Source: Lachnospiraceae bacterium UBA1721 (GTDB lineage: Bacteria; Bacillota; Clostridia; Lachnospirales; Lachnospiraceae). From it: a stretch of 19,886 bases of DNA. The notes below the pieces were generated by a model that saw nothing but the letters and a program-made list of their open reading frames with translations, did not search any database and was not told the origin of the DNA. Of the stretch, positions 1-7,100 are shown one piece after another (position 1 is the first letter of the stretch; each line of letters begins with the position of its first letter). The position numbers were made by a program, and so were the translations under genes. Where the stretch lies: contig DCIR01000036.1 in the NCBI GenBank assembly GCA_002317155.1, positions 1,045 to 20,930 on the forward strand, written 5' to 3'.

Positions 1-452
1 GAAAGAATATTCATTGCTGTTTCGGTATCTTTATCACTCACATTACTGTTTACACACACGCCTGTGCATCCTTCACCAACAAGAGCCGGTGTGTTTGGCA
101 TACAACGAACAATCTTTAATTTCGGATTACTCAAACCATTTTCTATAAACTCAACCGTCTTACCGGCAGCCACACTGATTACCAATGTGTCTTCCTTTAT
201 GCAATCTTTTATTTCTTCCATTACTTCAGGGAAGAAAATAGGCTTTACTGCTAAGAAAAGAACATCACTTGCCTTTGCCACTTCCTTATTATCAGGCATA
301 ATGGTAATTCCGAATTCTTTCTTAACCTTATCCTTAGTTTCGTCAGTCTTAGCCGATCCCAGGATATCTTCGGCAGCAACAATATTATTGCGTAATATGC
401 CGCCAATTATGGCCTTTGCCATATTACCCAGTCCGATAAATCCTACCTTCAT
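1..452 (-). CDS. proC: Pyrroline-5-carboxylate reductase, 5' part (runs off the window)
   Basis: ProC catalyses the last step of proline synthesis, NAD(P)H-dependent reduction of 1-pyrroline-5-carboxylate, in the cytoplasm. About 150 N-terminal residues are visible. The protein opens with a Rossmann dinucleotide-binding motif (MKVGFIGLGNMAKAI, residues 1-15), then LFLAVKP near residues 65-71, ISVAAGKTV, and the signature RCMPNTPALVGEG near residues 117-129, all typical of ProC. The start is the ATG at 452-450, preceded by AGGAG about 10 nt upstream. An ATG closer to that site stops after two codons. The gene lies 46 bp downstream of the TrmH-family gene and is probably cotranscribed with it. 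The 3' end is outside the window, so the C-terminal dimerisation domain cannot be judged. Confidence 0.95.
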   Translation of the reverse strand, partial: MKVGFIGLGNMAKAIIGGILRNNIVAAEDILGSAKTDETKDKVKKEFGITIMPDNKEVAKASDVLFLAVKPIFFPEVMEEIKDCIKEDTLVISVAAGKTVEFIENGLSNPKLKIVRCMPNTPALVGEGCTGVCVNSNVSDKDTETAMNIL

Positions 453-498
453 TATGTCATTACTCCTATTGTCTGTATTCCGACTGCACGGTATTTAT

Positions 499-1272
499 TC
501 AAGTGCGCTGTCTATGCGCTTCATAAATCAAAACTGCTGTGGCTATACCTGCATTTAACGATTCCACACTGCCTTCCATCGGAATCAACAGTCTTTCGTC
601 CGCCAACTGTGTAGCCACATCTGTTAGTCCATTACCCTCATTTCCAATCAAGAATGCTGTCGGCAATGAATAATCATATTCTGTATATACCTCTGATCCC
701 TGTAAATGTGCCGCATAGGTTGTTACTCCGGCCTTTTTCAGTGCAGACACCGTCTCAGATATATTATCTGTATATGCAAATGGCATCCTGTATATCGAAC
801 CCATTGTAGATCTCACAACCTTGGGATTGAAAATATCAACAGTCCCCTTAGTCATGATTATTCCCGTAACGCCTGCAGCCTCTCCTACCCTCAATATCGT
901 ACCCAGGTTACCGGGATCCTGTATATTTTCAAGTATCAGAATAAGTTGAGCCTTTTCGGATTCTCCGCATATGATCTTTTCTACATCATATTCAGGTCTA
1001 CTTAAAACCGTTAAAACGCCCTGCGGAGTCTGTGTGTCCGATATCTTTTCAAATACCGAATCTTCCACCAGATAGTATGTATGCTCAGGTTCTCCCAACT
1101 CATCCAAAACCTTCTGAGTTATATAGATTTCCTTGACCCAGTCTGAAGGAGCCTCTTTATACATCTTGATTCCCTCAACGATGAATACGCCGGCCTCGCG
1201 TCGGTCTTTTGCCGAACGTTGCCAGCTTTGAATCAGCTTAATCTTCTTATTTCCTGCGCCCAGCTTTTCCAT
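499..1272 (-). CDS. TrmH/SpoU-family RNA 2'-O-methyltransferase
   Basis: A 257-aa SAM-dependent RNA methyltransferase of the SPOUT superfamily, close to the YsgA/RlmB type that 2'-O-methylates rRNA. An N-terminal substrate-binding domain (residues 1-100, with VFIVEG at 29-34) precedes the catalytic knot domain. All three SpoU motifs are present: motif 1 NIQDPGNLGTILR (116-128, with the expected catalytic arginine), motif 2 LIGNEGNGL (208-216) and motif 3 around IPMEGSVESLNAG (230-242). Length fits the family. The ATG follows a GGGG-type ribosome site. It is preceded by its own candidate promoter and a pfkA terminator, and proC follows after 46 bp. The family is certain; the exact RNA target (23S site or tRNA) cannot be told from sequence alone. 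Confidence 0.92.
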   Translation of the reverse strand: MEKLGAGNKKIKLIQSWQRSAKDRREAGVFIVEGIKMYKEAPSDWVKEIYITQKVLDELGEPEHTYYLVEDSVFEKISDTQTPQGVLTVLSRPEYDVEKIICGESEKAQLILILENIQDPGNLGTILRVGEAAGVTGIIMTKGTVDIFNPKVVRSTMGSIYRMPFAYTDNISETVSALKKAGVTTYAAHLQGSEVYTEYDYSLPTAFLIGNEGNGLTDVATQLADERLLIPMEGSVESLNAGIATAVLIYEAHRQRT

Positions 1273-1301
1273 GTGATCCCCACATTTCGCTGCATATATT
1301 T

Positions 1302-1338
1302 TTTGCGAAATTCACAATATATCAAATAAATTCGCAAA
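1302..1338 (-). promoter_or_regulatory. Inverted repeat in the leader of the TrmH-family gene
   Basis: Perfect 8-bp arms (TTTGCGAA and TTCGCAAA) are separated by 21 nt, just downstream of the candidate -10 box and upstream of the start codon. It could form a leader RNA hairpin or bind a protein at the transcription start. The function is unknown. Confidence 0.3.
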
Positions 1339-1346
1339 TATGGATA

Positions 1347-1355
1347 ATTATACCA
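1347..1355 (-). promoter_or_regulatory. Candidate extended -10 promoter for the TrmH-family gene and proC
   Basis: On the minus strand the sequence reads TGGTATAAT, an extended -10 (TGn before TATAAT) for the housekeeping sigma factor. No good -35 box is seen at the normal distance, which extended -10 promoters tolerate. It lies between the pfkA terminator and the methyltransferase start, where a new promoter is expected. Confidence 0.45.
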
Positions 1356-1410
1356 TAAATATAACAATAACGCACTTTAGAATATGCATTCTTTTAAGTT
1401 TTTTCAGGCA

Positions 1411-1455
1411 AAATAAAAGCAAAGTCACTCATCACGAGCAACTTTGCTTTTTATT
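1411..1455 (-). terminator. Rho-independent terminator of pfkA
   Basis: Long complementary arms (AATAAAAGCAAAGT at 1412-1425 against ACTTTGCTTTTTATT at 1441-1455, one bulged base) enclose a 15-nt loop. On the minus strand the stem is followed by a T-rich run. It begins about 20 bp after the pfkA stop. Its symmetry means it could work in both directions, but only minus-strand genes are present. Confidence 0.8.
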
Positions 1456-1475
1456 GTTAATATATGATTGATTAC

Positions 1476-2450
1476 TTATACACTGAGGAGCTTAGAAACC
1501 TCGAACTCATAATCATCAATTGCCTTATTCATATTAAGTGCTTCCTCGATATCGATATCAACGAACTCACCATGCTGATGACCTACTACACGATTGGTCT
1601 TACCTTCGATAAGAATATCAACCGCCTTAGCACCCATGATTGATGCATAATAACGGTCTGTAGCTGTAGGGTTACCACCACGCTGCATGTAACCAAGGAT
1701 AGTAGCTCTGGTCTCAATACCGGTAGCTGCCTCGATACGTTTTGCCATAGACTGAGAATGTCCTACGCCTTCTGCATTGATAATAATGTGATGGGTCTTA
1801 CCCTTCTTACGGTTATCAATGATGTTATTGATAATGTTCTGCTCATTGAAATCATACTTCTCAGGGATAAGAATATCCTCTGCACCATTAGCAATACCAC
1901 ACCACAGAGCGATGTAGCCTGCGCCACGTCCCATAACCTCAATGATAGAGCATCTCTCATGTGAAGATGAGGTATCCTTAACCTTATCAATAGCTTCCAT
2001 TGCAGTATTTACTGCAGTATCAAATCCGATAGTATAATCGGTACATGAAATATCAAGGTCAATTGTTCCGGGAAGACCGATAGTGTTAATACCGTTTCTT
2101 GAAAGAGCCTGTGCTCCGCGGTAAGAACCGTCTCCACCGATTACAACGATGCCGTCGATGCCATGCTTGCGGCAGATTTCTGCTCCGCGAGCCTGTACCT
2201 CAGGCTGCTTAAACTCAAGGCAACGTGCGGTTCCGAGAATTGTACCACCACGCTGGATAATATCAGATACATCCTTAGCCTGCATGTCGATAATCTCTTC
2301 ATTAAGAAGACCTGCATAGCCTTTCTTAATTCCTTTAACCTTAAGTCCTCTTGCAAGTGCAGTACGTACAACTGCACGAATTGCTGCGTTCATTCCGGGT
2401 GCGTCACCACCACTGGTCAATACTGCTATTGTTTTAATCTTGCCAGCCAT
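1476..2450 (-). CDS. pfkA: ATP-dependent 6-phosphofructokinase
   Basis: PfkA phosphorylates fructose 6-phosphate to fructose 1,6-bisphosphate, the committed step of glycolysis, in the cytoplasm. The 324-aa protein has the ATP-site motif SGGDAPGMN (13-21), GTARC (73-77), GGDGS (105-109), PGTIDLD (127-133, catalytic Asp131) and EVMGR (171-175). Gly108 in GGDGS and Gly128 in PGT are the residues of ATP-using rather than pyrophosphate-using enzymes. The usual TIDND is TIDLD here, and the next residues are IS-C rather than IP-G; both catalytic aspartates are kept. I chose the ATG at 2450-2448 because GGAGG stands 5 nt before it. A TTG start at 2462 would overlap that ribosome site. It has its own candidate promoter and terminator, so it is probably a monocistronic unit. 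Confidence 0.96.
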   Translation of the reverse strand: MAGKIKTIAVLTSGGDAPGMNAAIRAVVRTALARGLKVKGIKKGYAGLLNEEIIDMQAKDVSDIIQRGGTILGTARCLEFKQPEVQARGAEICRKHGIDGIVVIGGDGSYRGAQALSRNGINTIGLPGTIDLDISCTDYTIGFDTAVNTAMEAIDKVKDTSSSHERCSIIEVMGRGAGYIALWCGIANGAEDILIPEKYDFNEQNIINNIIDNRKKGKTHHIIINAEGVGHSQSMAKRIEAATGIETRATILGYMQRGGNPTATDRYYASIMGAKAVDILIEGKTNRVVGHQHGEFVDIDIEEALNMNKAIDDYEFEVSKLLSV

Positions 2451-2531
2451 AATATCCTCCAAAGTTGTCAGGGCATTGACCCAAATAATATCCGTATGCT
2501 TTGTTTTGCATTAATTTTAGGTATTTAATCA

Positions 2532-2550
2532 GGATAATTTTAAACTATCC
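2532..2550 (-). promoter_or_regulatory. Near-palindrome downstream of the pfkA promoter
   Basis: A 19-bp near-perfect palindrome (GGATA at one end, TATCC at the other, mismatches only at two paired positions and the centre) sits about 17 nt downstream of the -10 box. It may be an operator or a leader hairpin. No regulator is identified. Confidence 0.3.
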
Positions 2551-2566
2551 CCAATTAACTCAAAAT

Positions 2567-2595
2567 ATTTTAGCGCGAATTGAAAACCTTTTCAA
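2567..2595 (-). promoter_or_regulatory. pfkA: Candidate sigma-A promoter of pfkA
   Basis: The minus strand shows TTGAAA (2595-2590), a 17-nt spacer and TAAAAT (2572-2567), close to the housekeeping consensus. It lies in the 204-bp gap between the aroA stop and the pfkA start, so pfkA need not depend on the upstream operon. The rest of this gap is AT-rich and I see no clear aroA terminator in it. Confidence 0.6.
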
Positions 2596-2654
2596 CAAAA
2601 AAAATGCAGATAAATGTCTTCAAAATATGTCAAAATGTTAATTTATTTCACGAT

Positions 2655-3980
2655 TCAATTTGATGTCAATCTATTAACCACTCTATCAAGCTTGCTGAAG
2701 TACTGTTCAAAGGTCTTTTTGCAGCAGTATGGATTATCTATCACTATTCCCTCAGCTCTTAATCCGATAAGTGAAAATCCCATTGCCATACGATGATCTT
2801 CATATGTATCGACAACCGATGCCTTAGGCTTTCCCGGATAAATCTTTATATAATCCGCGCCCTCTTCTACCTTTATCTTCATCTTTTTAAGTTCGGTAGC
2901 GATAGCGCTCAGTCTGTCACTCTCCTGCAAACGAATGTGGCCTATTCCCGTAATAGTTACCGGTTCCTCAGCAAATGGAGCTATTGCTGCAAGAGTGATT
3001 GCCTGATCCGAGCAAGCCGACATATCAACCTCAATTCCCTTAATCCTGCCATCTTCCGGTGGATACAAAATGATTCCCTTAGCATCATCGACAGCTTTGC
3101 AGCCGACTTTTTCAAGAATCCTGATAAACTCAACATCACCCTGAAGCGAGTCAAAATGCATCGTAGGCACCTGTACTGCAATTCCCAAAAGAGGACACAT
3201 AGCATAAAAATATGCTGCAGCAGAAGCATCCGGCTCAATCACATATTTCTTGCCGCTGTATTTTTGATTTGCACTGATAACGAAGCTTTCTTGGGTAACT
3301 CTCTTTGTCACCACCCCGAACTGCTCCATCATTTTGACAGTCATCTCTATGTACGCCATTCCATGGCTTCCTTCAACATTAACAGTGAAATCTCTGGGTG
3401 AGAGAACTGCTGCAATAAGCAATGCACTTAAAAACTGAGAGCTCTTATCTATATTGATAGTTATACTGTCTCCGGCAAATCCGTTCGCATCAAGCGTAAA
3501 AGGAAAATGTCCCTCTACTCCGTCAGCAGGATACTTAATCTTACATCCAAGCTCTGAAAGTGACTTAAGAAGCGGTGCCATAGGTCTCTTTCTCATCTGT
3601 TCCGAAGCATCCATATGATATGTACCACTCGATACACCGAGGGTAGCCGCCAGGAATCGAGCCGCAGTTCCCGCGCTTCCAACATAAATCGAAGCCTCTT
3701 TTTTAGGAATAACTCCGTCGCATCCTTTTATAGTCACTCTGTGTGCGCGACCATTGATGTCAATATCTACGCCAAGGTCCTTTACGCACTCCAGAAAATG
3801 TCTCGAATCATCAGAAAAAAGCACTCCATCAAGAACAGTCTCACCCTTTGCAAGAGTCGCAAGTAAAAGTGCTCTGTTAGTGATGCTCTTAGAGCCGGGC
3901 ACTTTTTCTACAAGTGTACTTTTTTTAGCTTTTTCATCTAATTTTCCATATATGCATTTAACCGCATACTGCTTAGCCAT
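2655..3980 (-). CDS. aroA: 3-phosphoshikimate 1-carboxyvinyltransferase (EPSP synthase)
   Basis: AroA transfers the enolpyruvyl group of PEP to shikimate 3-phosphate, the sixth step of the shikimate pathway. The 441-aa protein shows VPGSKSITNRALLLA (27-41, catalytic Lys31), SAGTAAR (102-108), SSQF (180-183), SDQAITLA (324-331, Asp325), QESDRL (352-357) and EDHRMAM (394-400), in the family order and at normal length. Two usually conserved positions differ: the Pro following the AGTAxR loop (E. coli P101) is Phe109, and the Lys before ESDR (E. coli K340) is Gln352. The start overlaps the end of the upstream ABC permease by 8 nt, so translation is probably coupled and aroA is the last gene of the exporter operon. 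The family call is firm. The effect of the two substitutions is not known. Confidence 0.95.
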   Translation of the reverse strand: MAKQYAVKCIYGKLDEKAKKSTLVEKVPGSKSITNRALLLATLAKGETVLDGVLFSDDSRHFLECVKDLGVDIDINGRAHRVTIKGCDGVIPKKEASIYVGSAGTAARFLAATLGVSSGTYHMDASEQMRKRPMAPLLKSLSELGCKIKYPADGVEGHFPFTLDANGFAGDSITINIDKSSQFLSALLIAAVLSPRDFTVNVEGSHGMAYIEMTVKMMEQFGVVTKRVTQESFVISANQKYSGKKYVIEPDASAAAYFYAMCPLLGIAVQVPTMHFDSLQGDVEFIRILEKVGCKAVDDAKGIILYPPEDGRIKGIEVDMSACSDQAITLAAIAPFAEEPVTITGIGHIRLQESDRLSAIATELKKMKIKVEEGADYIKIYPGKPKASVVDTYEDHRMAMGFSLIGLRAEGIVIDNPYCCKKTFEQYFSKLDRVVNRLTSN

Positions 3981-5121
3981 TTTTTCTAATTCCTTTATTC
4001 ACAATTAAATCAGCCACTATATTAATCACAAGCGCTGCCACAATATATATTGCTCCGTAAATCAGCCAATTGACATCATGCACCCCGTTCAAATAATAAA
4101 GTGTCGGGAAAACACATTTTATCGGCAGTAATCCATTAATCGAAAAGAATACCGGGCACATAACAAACGTGATTAACACAATAAATGGAGTGACAATTCC
4201 CATTATCAACAAGCTTCCAAAGACAGTATCCAATAAAGATGAAAACAGCGCACATGCCACTATATACTCTGCCATAAGCAGCAGTTCCATTGGAAGAGAT
4301 GTCGTATTGCCTGACAAATACAGTGAAACGAGTGAAACAACACCTATCAGAAACATTGAAATCATCTGGCTGGAAAGCCTGTATAACCATTCCTCTGATT
4401 TAGGAAGATACTCATATACTCCGGATTCCTTATCCTGTCTAAAATACATTACTCCTGCAATTCCCGCAAGCAAAATCAGCAGAGCAAGCATTCCTCTGAC
4501 AGGAGCAGTCAAATAACCTCCCTGAGCACTCCATTTTGTTCCATCCATATTGTAATACTCAAAAAGACTACTGTCTTGCTTGAAGTAATCATAATACATC
4601 CTTAATTCTTCATCAGTAACTTCAGCATCTTTGGGTATAACATCAACCACATATCCTACATATTCTTCATAAGCAATTGCGTCATAGAATGATGCCATCA
4701 GTGCTTCGCGTGACAGCTTAAGTGAAGTCGTATCCTCTACTTCATAAACCTCAACGAGTGTAACGTCTGTGTTACCCTTCGCATAATCCCGAATTACTTC
4801 CAGCATATCATCAGGAAAAAGCCACACAGCGTCAGCCTCTCCGCGTTCGAGCTTCTTAAGTGCCTCATCTGCATCTTCGCAGTATTCATAAGCAAAAACA
4901 CTGTCACTCTCCAGCAGATAATCAACCGTTTGGGATGCGAGTTCATCCCGATCATCTTCCATACATAACAGAATCTTTACTATTCCGTTATCCTCTGAAG
5001 AGATAATCCTTAATCCCAACACCATAAGTGGCACAAGACATAACAAAACAACAAAACTCTTTTTCAGAAACAGTCGCTTAAAATATAAAATTTGTAAAAC
5101 AAACCATTTTCTTATATTCAT
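3973..5121 (-). CDS. ABC-2 type exporter permease (second subunit)
   Basis: A 382-aa membrane protein of the ABC-2 permease class. One transmembrane segment near residues 18-38 is followed by a soluble, extracytoplasmic domain of roughly 170 residues. It then has about five closely spaced membrane segments (from about residue 208 to 375), with the short amphipathic linker RQDKESGVYEYLPKSEEW between the first two. This is the layout of YbhS/YbhR- or DrrB-like permeases. Its ATG overlaps the stop of the other permease gene by 4 nt (ATGA), and aroA starts 8 nt before its own stop. It should form a heterodimeric transporter with the neighbouring permease and ATPase. The substrate is not shown by sequence. 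Confidence 0.85.
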   Translation of the reverse strand: MNIRKWFVLQILYFKRLFLKKSFVVLLCLVPLMVLGLRIISSEDNGIVKILLCMEDDRDELASQTVDYLLESDSVFAYEYCEDADEALKKLERGEADAVWLFPDDMLEVIRDYAKGNTDVTLVEVYEVEDTTSLKLSREALMASFYDAIAYEEYVGYVVDVIPKDAEVTDEELRMYYDYFKQDSSLFEYYNMDGTKWSAQGGYLTAPVRGMLALLILLAGIAGVMYFRQDKESGVYEYLPKSEEWLYRLSSQMISMFLIGVVSLVSLYLSGNTTSLPMELLLMAEYIVACALFSSLLDTVFGSLLIMGIVTPFIVLITFVMCPVFFSINGLLPIKCVFPTLYYLNGVHDVNWLIYGAIYIVAALVINIVADLIVNKGIRKNG

Positions 5122-6377
5122 TTTTTAAGCTTAATTCTCCGAGCCATAACAGACAGTGCCAAAAAGACAACCGCATACATAATAATCATAACCAGATGCA
5201 TTGCATCCATATCCCATCTGAGAGTGCTCTGACAATAATCCATCGCGGCCTTCAAAGGTGATGCCGCCGCAATTGTTTGAAGCGGTACAGGAAAAAAACT
5301 CATCGGATAGAACAGTCCGCTCACATAGCCAAGAGCAATAGCTGTCAAAAACTGTCCCAATACCGAAGAAACTATTCCGCTTGCCAGCTCATAAATCATA
5401 TACTGTAATGATGCAATCATACCTACAGCAGGTAACCACTTAACATATATCTGCCATATAATCTGCGCAGTACTTAACCAACGAACCTCTCTCGGTGTTT
5501 TAGACCAGAGCGCAAGCTTGACATCAAAAGCAGATGACGCCACAGAAAGCGCCCCCACTATCAGTGTTATGATGACAAGTACCGCCAGCAGATAACACAG
5601 ATACTCTGCAAGCACCTGTTTCCACGAATATACTCCCTGTGAATAAAGCACCTTATTAACATCGTTTTTTCTTCGCACAAAAACGCTACAAAAACTGATG
5701 CCCATCAACATTGCGAAAAGAAGGAAAATACCACAAGTATAATACGCAATCATTGTGCTTCCGTTGCCCACACCAATAAGTATAGGCTCCAGAGCTGAAT
5801 CTCTTGCGAACAGATTATTAGCTTCCAGCAAAAAGAAGTTATCCGCTGTACTTCTGTAGGCCTCTGTGTCTCCCTTATCCCAAGCATATGCCTGCATCGC
5901 ATATATAGCCGTCTCGGAGCTGTTAATGTATACAGAAATAACATCCGCAAGTTCTGTGATAATAATACCTCCTATACCCTGCGTTCCTCTTCCTACCATC
6001 TGAAGCTGCACATCCTTGCCTGATACTACATCATCAAGAAAGTTTTCAGGCACAATAATATAAACAGGAATATCACCTACCGAAAGAGCTTTTTGTGCTT
6101 CATCTTCAGTCATATTTTCAAAACTAATAGTGTACTGTGAAGCATCCAGGCTCTCAATAGCCGATATTCCTATTCCAAGATATGTACCTTCCAAATCACC
6201 AACCACACCTATTTTTGCCAGGTTTTGTTCCTCTGAATCAGAGCGCTCTTTCATGAATGAATAAGCTATCATTCCTATTGCTCCGATCAGCAAAACAGTT
6301 ATGGCGATTATAAGAGGAAGACCTTTAACGTATCGCTTTAATTGAGTTGTAAAATAGGATAAAAATCCTTTTTTCAT
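5118..6377 (-). CDS. ABC-2 type exporter permease (first subunit)
   Basis: A 419-aa membrane protein with the same layout as the next permease: a first membrane helix near residues 20-41, a large outside domain to about residue 200, then several membrane helices up to the C terminus (ending MARRIKLKK). It is the probable partner of the 3973-5121 permease in a heteromeric export ABC transporter. The ATPase stop and this ATG share one base (TGATG), so I place the start at 6377. A GTG one codon earlier (6380) is also possible, and the AAGGA site fits either. Low sequence similarity between the two permeases is expected for ABC-2 pairs. Polysaccharide, lipid, peptide or drug are all possible substrates. 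Confidence 0.85.
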   Translation of the reverse strand: MKKGFLSYFTTQLKRYVKGLPLIIAITVLLIGAIGMIAYSFMKERSDSEEQNLAKIGVVGDLEGTYLGIGISAIESLDASQYTISFENMTEDEAQKALSVGDIPVYIIVPENFLDDVVSGKDVQLQMVGRGTQGIGGIIITELADVISVYINSSETAIYAMQAYAWDKGDTEAYRSTADNFFLLEANNLFARDSALEPILIGVGNGSTMIAYYTCGIFLLFAMLMGISFCSVFVRRKNDVNKVLYSQGVYSWKQVLAEYLCYLLAVLVIITLIVGALSVASSAFDVKLALWSKTPREVRWLSTAQIIWQIYVKWLPAVGMIASLQYMIYELASGIVSSVLGQFLTAIALGYVSGLFYPMSFFPVPLQTIAAASPLKAAMDYCQSTLRWDMDAMHLVMIIMYAVVFLALSVMARRIKLKK

Positions 6378-7042
6378 CACACCAAATCCTTCGTAAGCTG
6401 GTCAACACTCTGCATTGTATATGGCGATACCATTCCGTCCTTAAGCAAAAGATATCTGTTACACAAAGAAAGATCCTGCACATCATGTGTAACTATTACA
6501 ACACTTCCACCCGCCTGCATATATGCTCTGAGATAAGAATAAATCTGCTGCTTACAAACAAGATCAAGCGCAGCGGACGGCTCATCCAACAACAAAAGCC
6601 CCGGCTTTCCTGCAACTGCGCATCCGATTGAAAGACGTTTTTTCATACCACCGGACATTCTGCTTACTCTTGTTTTCAAGAATTCATTAATTCCGAGTAA
6701 ACGAAGCACTCCACCTTCAGCAAGTTCTCTTTTCATTGAAGCGGAATCATACCACAGCTTCAGATTATCCTTCGCCGTCAACTCATCATATAATGGATTA
6801 CCCTGAGGCACATATCCAACAAACCTGCTACGGACCTTTCGGTCACGCAGCAGGTCTGCTCCATTATGGATAAAGCTTCCTTCATCAGGTTTATTAACAC
6901 CTGCCAGGATTGAGAGCAGCGTGGATTTTCCGCAACCATTGCCACCTAGAATTCCCACACACTCACCTTCCGGTATTTCGAAGGAAACATCCTTTAACAC
7001 TATTTTTTTATTGTAATGTTTCTTAATATGTTCAATCTGCAT
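6377..7042 (-). CDS. ABC transporter ATP-binding protein
   Basis: A 221-aa ABC ATPase that powers the two downstream ABC-2 permeases from the cytoplasmic side. Visible motifs are Walker A GGNGCGKST (33-41), the Q-loop near VPQGNP (78-83), the signature MSGGM (129-133), Walker B LLLLDEP (149-155), the D-loop SAALD and the H-loop VTHD (184-187). I start it at the ATG at 7042-7040 because MQIEHIKKHY matches the usual N terminus of the family. A TTG seven codons upstream (7063) would add an atypical extension. Neither start has a strong ribosome site, and the gene begins about 58 nt after the zinc-ribbon gene's stop, so it may depend on coupling. Single-domain, typical length. Confidence 0.93.
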   Translation of the reverse strand: MQIEHIKKHYNKKIVLKDVSFEIPEGECVGILGGNGCGKSTLLSILAGVNKPDEGSFIHNGADLLRDRKVRSRFVGYVPQGNPLYDELTAKDNLKLWYDSASMKRELAEGGVLRLLGINEFLKTRVSRMSGGMKKRLSIGCAVAGKPGLLLLDEPSAALDLVCKQQIYSYLRAYMQAGGSVVIVTHDVQDLSLCNRYLLLKDGMVSPYTMQSVDQLTKDLV

Positions 7043-7100
7043 AATTATTCTGTATTCGCACAAATTCGTATCTTATTGCTTCATGAATCTGACACGAATT

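Noticed and set aside
64..558. Plus-strand open frame of 164 codons
   Set aside because: It lies opposite proC and the end of the methyltransferase gene, both clear on the minus strand, and shows no recognisable domain.
2451..2462. TTG start of pfkA at 2462
   Set aside because: It would overlap the GGAGG ribosome site, which is correctly spaced for the ATG at 2450.
2793..3401. Plus-strand open frame of 202 codons opposite aroA
   Set aside because: Antisense shadow of a highly conserved gene; its Cys/His-rich composition reflects the reverse complement of aroA codons and not a metal-binding protein.
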